A DNA stretch of 64,000 nt from Albifimbria verrucaria (Eukaryota > Ascomycota > Sordariomycetes > Hypocreales > Stachybotryaceae): assembly GCA_020081605.1 (NCBI GenBank), contig JAHREC010000055.1, positions 147,333 through 211,332 of the forward strand, in the 5' to 3' direction. The notes below the pieces were generated by a model. The model was given only the letters and a program-made list of their open reading frames with translations. It made no database searches and had not been told where the DNA came from. Positions 57,405 through 64,000 of the stretch are shown one piece after another; positions within the stretch are counted from its first letter, which is position 1, and the number at the start of each line of letters is the position of its first letter. The position numbers were made by a program, and so were the translations under genes.

Positions 57405-58642
57405 TTATCTTCTTTTTCTCGGCAACTCGAAGTTGTAATCTCTCAAAGACTCCGCATCTGCGGCCGTCTGCTCTGCTTTTTGAAACAACTGTTCGTCATC
57501 CGATCGCATGTGTTCTGGAGAACTGGAGACGATCTTGAGTCTCTTGACTTTTCGGTCTGATCTGACACCACACCCCTGTCCTCCCTCGATTTTCGCAGTT
57601 TCTCTGCATCACTCAAGAACTCCGCTAGTTTACCGAATCCTATCGACATCTCCACTTCCCCAAAATCTTGGCAGAGCTTGTCTGGGGCAAAGTCACTAAG
57701 CTTTAGACGAAGTAGCTGCTTCTGATTCAAGACCTCTCCAGTGGGAGACCGGAATGGCTGCGTAAATTTAGCTCCCGTACCTAGAACTGAACAGGTGAGT
57801 TGACCTACCTGGTTTGCAATCACTGCCACTGTTTCCACCGATTCACCTTCGTTTGTCTGGACGAAGATGGGCCGCCAAAGAGACACCGTTGAATTACCTG
57901 AACTGCCATTGATATCGAACCCCAAGACTGCTTTGATCTCACCACCTGAATACTCTATGTACTGTCTAGCTCTCTTCTCAAGCTCTTTCCAATCACGAGA
58001 AAAAGACGTTTCAAGTATCAGTCCGGCATATTGAGCCTCCTCATGCTGGAACTGACCATCTGGATGTCTTTCTGGAAAATGAATGATAGGTTCATCCTCA
58101 CCGGTTGCATGGAAAATAACACGGGAAGAACCGGCATTTTTAATTTGGTGAACAAATCTCGCGATTATTCCATGATTGTCTGTAGCGATCGATTCAAGCT
58201 CCTTGTCTATGTCCTTTGCGATAAGGGCGGAAAAACAGTCGTGAATTGGGCTAGGCATGCAGATCGAAGCGATTCCAGAATCAGGATCATAGTCAAATCT
58301 GCGAATTGTTTTAGCGAGTTATACATTTTGCCGGTCACTCGTAACGTACGGTATCTTGTCTTCAATTTGAGCATTTACACCTTTTCTGGTTGCCAATCCC
58401 TCCTTCACTTGAGAATACTCCCGTGGCGTCAAGCAAAATCTCAATTCTTTCTTATCGCCTGTTTCAGCCCAGGTCAGAAGATTTTCCACCGCGTCGCGCA
58501 CGCGTAGCTCCGACAATGACGGCCTTTTAGATGATGAAGGAGGAGTCAAAGACCACGGATCACGGCCTTCTGGTGGTGTTTTAGCATCGAGATATTGCCT
58601 GTCTGATCCAGAGTAGTTAGCAACGGGACCTGAACTTTCCAT
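57405..58642 (-). CDS. Hypothetical protein, two exons, about 395 residues
   Basis: Exon 1 (58642-58350) starts MESSGPVANYSGSDRQYLD and holds LSELRVRDAVENLLTWAETG. A 51-nt intron (58299-58349, GTACGT/CGCAG) removes an in-frame TAA and joins to FDYDPDSGIASICMPSPI. The body reads HDCFSALIAKDIDKELESIA, IIARFVHQIKNAGSSRVIFH and GEIKAVLGFDING, an alpha/beta pattern without a motif I can name. The frame stops at 57443, but another frame takes over near 57540 and ends at 57405 with an acidic helix and a basic end (LPRKRR, nuclear-signal-like); a one-base indel is inferred there. Family unknown; the layout is known from uncharacterised fungal proteins. Confidence 0.65.
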
Positions 58643-61043
58643 GTTGCCTGCATGATCTCGACAGTTGAGGATCTTAAGACCTTATGCAGCCAACCGGGCC
58701 TTGCTGCCTAAACGAACGGCTTCGGATAAATATTCGTCCGTGAAGCATCGCGGACTGAAACAGAAAAGCTGGAAACCGCTAAAGCCAGATTCCTGACCGT
58801 TGCGTATGACTAAGCACAATAATACCCTGCTCAACAGCGAGCACTGCCGCATTTTGAGAACTCACTTGAGAAACTCTATCAGCCTTCGGTTCAGGCAAGG
58901 GTACACAGATGGCCCTACATACGACAGCAGCGGCAGATTAATTTCTTATAATAGATATGGTTCCGTTGTCCCTCTTCCTGCTGTGTACTGGGCTAACAGA
59001 GTGCCTACACAAGGCTGCAATTATGTTGTAGGAAGACGCAGCCGTTAATCTTAGTAACGAAAAATGTCCGCCTTCATCCTTTCTTCTCTCCATGCCAAGG
59101 AAATTGGCGGAGAGTTTTAAGAAATGTTAAATTCCAACATGCTGAATAGGCTTTGGATCAAGAGATGCAGGCGTTGTAGGCTGCGTTTGACCAACTATGA
59201 CAATTCTATCTCATTGAATGTGGGAACGCCACGTTTACGTACTAGACATGGGCCTGATCCAATCAAACCGGATGAAATAGCAAATTGGCTGATAGTAGAA
59301 AGCCCGGTATTTGGTGACTTTGCGGAGATCTACATAGCATATGCAGCATGGACAAGTAGGCAGGAACAAGTATGGCAGTGACACCATTACTTTAACAACG
59401 GTAGTAACTAGTTTTGCGGACAATGTCATCGTTGAGACACCTAGGAATGGTTGAGGACTCCTAGCAGGTTCCCGGACTAAAAATCGAAAGCTAGTAATTG
59501 ACAGAAAATCCGTCACATATACTGCTACTGAGCTTTGTCGCACGGGTATATGTGCCGCACCCTCCCTCAGACAATGTATCTATCACTCGGCTAGCCCGGC
59601 TGACCCATTTGGCTATACTACTGCCCGAACTTCGGATGGCTGTATGGCCGATACTTGGAGCAATGTTCGCTTTGAACTGGACATATCGTCTTCCTCTGGT
59701 GAGACACAAATTTTGTCTTGTGTTTCCTGATTTTCACACAAATCTAGTGGCTGGCTAATGGGATGTGTAAAGTTTGGACCTTGCGCAGACAGGAGAAAGA
59801 TGTAAGGGATAGTACTATCGAATATCTGTGCTCTATGCGAGTTCGTGCACCTGTCTAAATGAGAGTGTTAACAAGTGTTAATTCTTCATCAGCATATTTG
59901 TTCATTTACTTCGAGCCCACAGCCCGCTAGTCTCATATCCAGTATGGTCCTCAGGCGCACTTCATGACTCTCATTTGTTCCGAAACCTCCCTTTATGCAG
60001 AGACAAATAATCGCGAAGGCTTTGTAGTGTGAAAAGCCCTCATTACGCCACTAGATAGGCAACTTCAATGGATTGCACTTACGAAGGTTGAGGATGGAGA
60101 CTAAGATGCCATAACAGGACCAGCACATTCGTGATTCGATCAGTGTATATTGGGCGTGTCATCATGGTTTTCAAGCGACACCGTACGTGTAAACACCATA
60201 CTACCTATACAGAACTGATGATGAGAGGAACATGACCTTGACTCTGACTGGATGATGTGTCGGGAAGCAAGATGGCACTTTGACCCTGGATTCTCCCTTT
60301 GAATGGTTAGAATCCCAGCCAAGATCCGCAATGACCTTGATAATAATTCCTAGTCGTGGATTTCTACGCTCGGAACAAAATCTCTCTTTCGTCGTACGCC
60401 TTATTTGAGTGTTTAAGCAAAGCAGGATTGTGCCACTGATCATCAAACTCATCTTCACATCCACCACAGCAACTATACTTACGGTCTTGCCGATTAATGA
60501 GGTTTGGGCGTAACTCTTGGCTCAAAAAGACGATCCAATGTTTATGTCGATTTCGAGTTGGAAGGTTAGATAGTGGCAAGATCTCGAGAATATGTCGCTT
60601 GCAAACACATCGGCGACGCTGTGCTCTAGCACTCATTCACTAAGCAAGAGCGGCTGTATCATATTTCTCTACATCGTGTGGGACGTATCCCTGTTTCAAG
60701 GTTGATATACGTAGTGGGTTTCGAATCGCCATAGCCCCCTACGATGGGGACATGGTGGGCCTGGACCTCTCGCATCTACCTCACCTCATCAGCCGCAACT
60801 CAACCCGCACCTATAGTGACGCCTGAACTGACTATAAATGAGCAAGTGGTCGCGGAGGGCCTTTGCCGGCTTCCGGGGTTAAATTGACGCTCTATCTTGC
60901 CAACACAGGTGCTCAAGCAATTATTTACACAGATCTACCCTGTCTCTGGTCGCCTTCACCAGCAGGTCTCATTCTTTCCAACCAATCGCTCATTCGAAAC
61001 CCAAACACACCAATACTTTTCGAACTAAACTCTTGACGAAACC
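58643..61043. other. Intergenic; possible small minus-strand gene near 60.5 kb
   Basis: Short ORFs only. A minus-strand ORF at 60636-60364 begins MSARAQRRRCVCKRHILEIL and contains YSCCGGCEDEF; it could be part of a small gene, but no family or splice structure is evident. Plus-strand ORFs at 59124-59381 and 59498-59758 are unsupported. Confidence 0.35.
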
Positions 61044-61768
61044 ATGGCTCCCGCATCCTCAATTGGCGGCCAACTTGCAGTACAATATCTCTGCTTGCTC
61101 TATTTCGTCATCGCCGGTCACAACCTTCTAAATGCGCACCTCGCAGCCTCATTGCGCCGAGCAAGGTCGAACTATGTCGACTCTGGGCTCATTCAAGACA
61201 AGAATCCGGAGCAACTACAAGGCACTCCTCGCAATGGCGTGATCTTGGCCGCCACTATTATCTTCGCTTATGTCTTGTTGATCGCATATGGAGCTGTCTT
61301 TGTCCGCATTGCGAGATGGGCGAGAGAAGTTCCTATGACTCTATTGTTGCTACTTTTGGTCTCTCAGATGATCCTAGTTCGGTTTATGGTCACCATTGGG
61401 TACTATGTTGTATACTATGTTCAAGGTTTCCAGTCTCTCGCCAAAATGTTGGATTTTGGTAATAGGATTTACCATTATGACATAATTTATTGGGGAACAT
61501 GTTCAGGGCTGCTGATGGGTCTCTCTATCTGCTTCCTTCTGGCTTGACCCTTACGATAATACTGATGCTTGACCGCTGCAATGCGAGACAGAGCAGGAAA
61601 GGGTTGAGCGATGGGGCTTCACTAATGAGACGGCTTGCGCTTCAGGGGTATGGTCAGATTTCGATGACGCTGGAAGAGAGTCGTGCAAGTGGCCTGGGCA
61701 ATTGCAAAAGAAAACTACAGAGACTGAGCGCATTGGTTCCTAGAATGGTTCGAATGGGTCCTTTCTGA
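61044..61768 (+). CDS. Four-span membrane protein, about 241 residues
   Basis: ATG at 61044. Hydrophobic helices lie at QLAVQYLCLLYFVIAGH, NGVILAATIIFAYVLLIAYG, MTLLLLLLVSQMILVRFMV and near the end, GLLMGLSICFLLA. The frame stops at 61547 inside that last helix; one extra T at 61545-61546 extends it (LTLTIILML) and adds a basic soluble tail ending at 61768. The upstream sequence has a CT-rich leader typical of fungal promoters. No family recognised; topology is predicted by eye. Confidence 0.65.
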
Positions 61769-62151
61769 TTGCGCCGCTTGATGGTGAAATACTTGACTCT
61801 GCCGTGGGGATGGCCGCCTTTGCTGAGCAGTAACTGGCTACTCAACCACCGCAATGTTTCTGCTTAGGAGGGTTCCCTAGGAAAGTTCTTACTGCCGATT
61901 CTATCATGTATCATACACTCACTCATCTACTTTCTCATGTACGGCACCCCTGGCGCCAAATGAAATGATTCCAATAGGCCTCTCAGCCCATATGTTATCA
62001 AACGACAATAGTTGGCTTATGGTGATGATGGGAGGGTCACAGCTGCAATACAGGGCGGAATGAAAATACTGCAAAGCCGTAGCTGCGATGGCTCAATCGA
62101 ATCTTTGACCGTCTTGGCGGTGTTCCACCCCCAGACATGCCTAGCCTTGAT
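61769..62151. other. Short intergenic stretch
   Basis: Between convergent genes. Nothing recognised. Confidence 0.5.
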
Positions 62152-62749
62152 CTAAAAGTCGGCTTCTGGTCGTATCTCAATGGAATGTCTCCGGGAAGTA
62201 TACCCACCTTTTTGCGACTCATCCCAGTGCCGGTATCGTTGTTTCTCAGCATCCCACTGCCAGTAATCTTGATCCTGCTCATCATCCGAGTCCTCTTCAA
62301 TTTCATCTGAGGCTACTTGGTGATCTGTATTAGTGCAACCATCGGCCACGTAGTCTTGCTCTTCAAATGGCCTTGGGCCATCTTCTAACTTTAGATTCGC
62401 TATATTTCCTCAATAACGTCTATGGCACACGAATTTGTAGTGGTTCCTGGTGCAGAGCCATGTCGTCTATCGCAAGAAGAGCTTGCAGTCATGCCAACGT
62501 CAACCACGTCCCATTGCGACTGTTGTACTCTCGAACCATCGACCAATGTCTCTTTTGTTTGAATCCACCGAGGGGGCAGGAAAACAGTCCTTTCAGTGCG
62601 TTTTGTGGCCTCCCACCCACGCCAATCTGAAAAAGAGTGGCAACAGTAGCTTCGTCGAGCCGGAAGTCTGGGCTGCTCGATTTTATTACCGCAAGCTCGA
62701 CAGGAATTTGAGACTGGTATAACCCCTCCACGCAACAAAGCATCTCCAC
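62152..62749 (-). CDS. Hypothetical protein, partly readable
   Basis: Three pieces on the minus strand read as one protein. The frame from 62749 gives VEGLYQSQIPVELAVIKSS and FQIGVGGRPQNALKGLFSCP and stops at a TGA at about 62489. The same frame then continues (LQALLAIDDMALHQEPLQI), so the TGA is a single-substitution stop (for example TGG to TGA) or an error. A 37-nt gap with GTGTGC/ATATAG ends joins in phase to LKLEDGPRPFEEQDYVADG, an acidic region, QDYWQWDAEKQRYRHWDES and a stop at 62152. The 5' end is not found; sequence up to about 63050 may hold more of it in shifted frames. No family recognised. Confidence 0.42.
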
Positions 62750-64000
62750 GATAGGTTAGAATGGGGCCGCGATCTCTTGAAGAGTCCGCATCTCAATCCC
62801 CACACTTGGCAGATGAATTTGGTGGTCACTGCATTGAAGCTGCCCAACGCAGCCATTGTACAGATGCAGTTTTGGTAACGGCCTGGTCTGATGAAGACAG
62901 CGCCGGACATGCTATCCAACCGTATGGCTCCAATCGTGACGGAGAAGTGACCCGGAATAATCTGTGGCACGCTGCTTAGAATAAACTGTGTTGCTTGGCA
63001 CGAGGAGGACATACTGCTATTGAAACCATGATAAGACGGCTTTGTTAGCTCCAAATTGGAGCAGGTCTGAGTGAGAATGATCGGCCCGGATCAGGGTTTG
63101 TTTACTTTGTACGTAGGGACCTCGGCTCGATTCGTGTTAGTTGAGATAGGCATATTGTAATGATATGCATCGGTCTCGTCCGCCTCACTCTCCTCCGCCA
63201 CGTATTATCGTCTAATTCATTTTCCTCTGAAACAAAGCACACCGACAGCACTAAAAGTGTAAATTCCAAAGATGACACCAGACAATAAGCGGCCCAGGTT
63301 GAGAAGCACGTAGGCAAGCACTGCTGGTGGGACCAAGCCACACAAAGGTGTCATTGAATGACCTAAGCTGCCTGCCGGGTTCAAGTATGCGGCACATCGA
63401 GGTTGCAGAGTGGGACAGCTCCGTCACAAGACTTGCCATGGTCAGTGGCGGAGCCGCGGGTGTGCAGGAGCGAAAAGCAAACATGGCGACAGACTCAAGG
63501 GACAGCCTGTGGTAAGTGGTCCACACTGCGGTTGCCTTAATCTAATGCAGTGGCAAATTGTTGCCGCAAAAGATCATAAATCATGCTTAACATAGTCTAT
63601 ACGTTTGGTTCGCAATTCAACTACACAGTAGTCTTTGCATGCACGGAGAACTAGGCAGTGTTGTTATACCCGGGAAACGAGTTCACACAACGACATTCCC
63701 GTTGCTTGATCCCGCAACACAGTTGGAGTGCCCAACGCAGGCTTGGGTTGCGGACAGTAGTGCGCGCCTCGCTCGGGGTCGCCACGCTAAGGGCACTTCA
63801 TGGATCACTTTCGATCTTCCACTGGTGCATTTCGTGGTAGCCTCATTTCGACACCGAAAACAGCGAATCCCAAACATGGTAACCGCCTGTAATGATCCTT
63901 TTAAACCAGCCCCGCATACTTCTAATCCCGGCTGCCGCGAGAGCGGCAACCACATGCCAATCCATTCATACGAGGCTGTACATTGTTGAAATAAAACCCA
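62750..64000. other. Right edge; no supported gene
   Basis: Overlapping ORFs on both strands (for example 63251-63526 minus, 63639-63989 plus) without motifs. The minus-strand sequence 62750-63054 may be the 5' part of the neighbouring gene. Confidence 0.4.

Overview
The window is nuclear DNA of a filamentous ascomycete (Pezizomycotina). It is gene-sparse. Genes carry short spliceosomal introns (mostly 48-85 nt, GTRNGY donors, CTRAY-like branch sites), and the families are fungal: an Asp f 4-type allergen, a GPI-anchored pepsin-like protease, a HeLo-domain cell-death protein, F-box/ankyrin proteins and a cysteine-rich small secreted protein. No rRNA, tRNA, CRISPR or prokaryotic-style operon was found. 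The genus cannot be named from the sequence.

Layout. 1-9 kb: an Asp f 4-like secreted protein running off the left edge, a multi-span membrane protein, an F-box protein, two hypothetical proteins. 10-17 kb: a one-span mini-protein, an MFS sugar transporter, an aspartic protease with a GPI signal, a VOC/glyoxalase-like protein. 18-28 kb: hypothetical genes, a TA-flanked inverted-repeat mobile element (MITE), a Ser/Pro-rich repeat protein, a C2H2 zinc-finger relic and three small intron-containing genes. 28-34 kb: a tandem duplication of a BRCT-domain gene, the right-hand copy broken. 34-42 kb: a zinc-finger-like gene, a broken ORF, a candidate secreted effector, two coiled-coil genes and a double-chromodomain gene. 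42-49 kb is mostly empty apart from a FAD monooxygenase. 50-64 kb: an F-box-like gene, a HeLo-pseudokinase gene, an F-box/ankyrin gene, a hypothetical gene, a four-span membrane protein and a partly readable gene near the right edge. A repeat shared by 49.7 and 55.1 kb flanks the HeLo gene.

The clearest window-wide signal is that about fifteen genes read as one coherent protein only if single-base indels, nearly all missing bases in short homopolymer runs, are allowed. Exons, splice phases and family motifs are otherwise intact. I read this mainly as base-calling/consensus error, with true decay in a few genes (the second BRCT copy and perhaps the zinc-finger relic). Coordinates of such genes cover the whole inferred locus, and the broken positions are given.

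There is no evidence that the genes form one pathway. The most biologically interesting items are the HeLo-pseudokinase, the BRCT duplication with a near-identical central tract (gene conversion), the MITE, the cysteine-rich secreted protein and the double-chromodomain protein.
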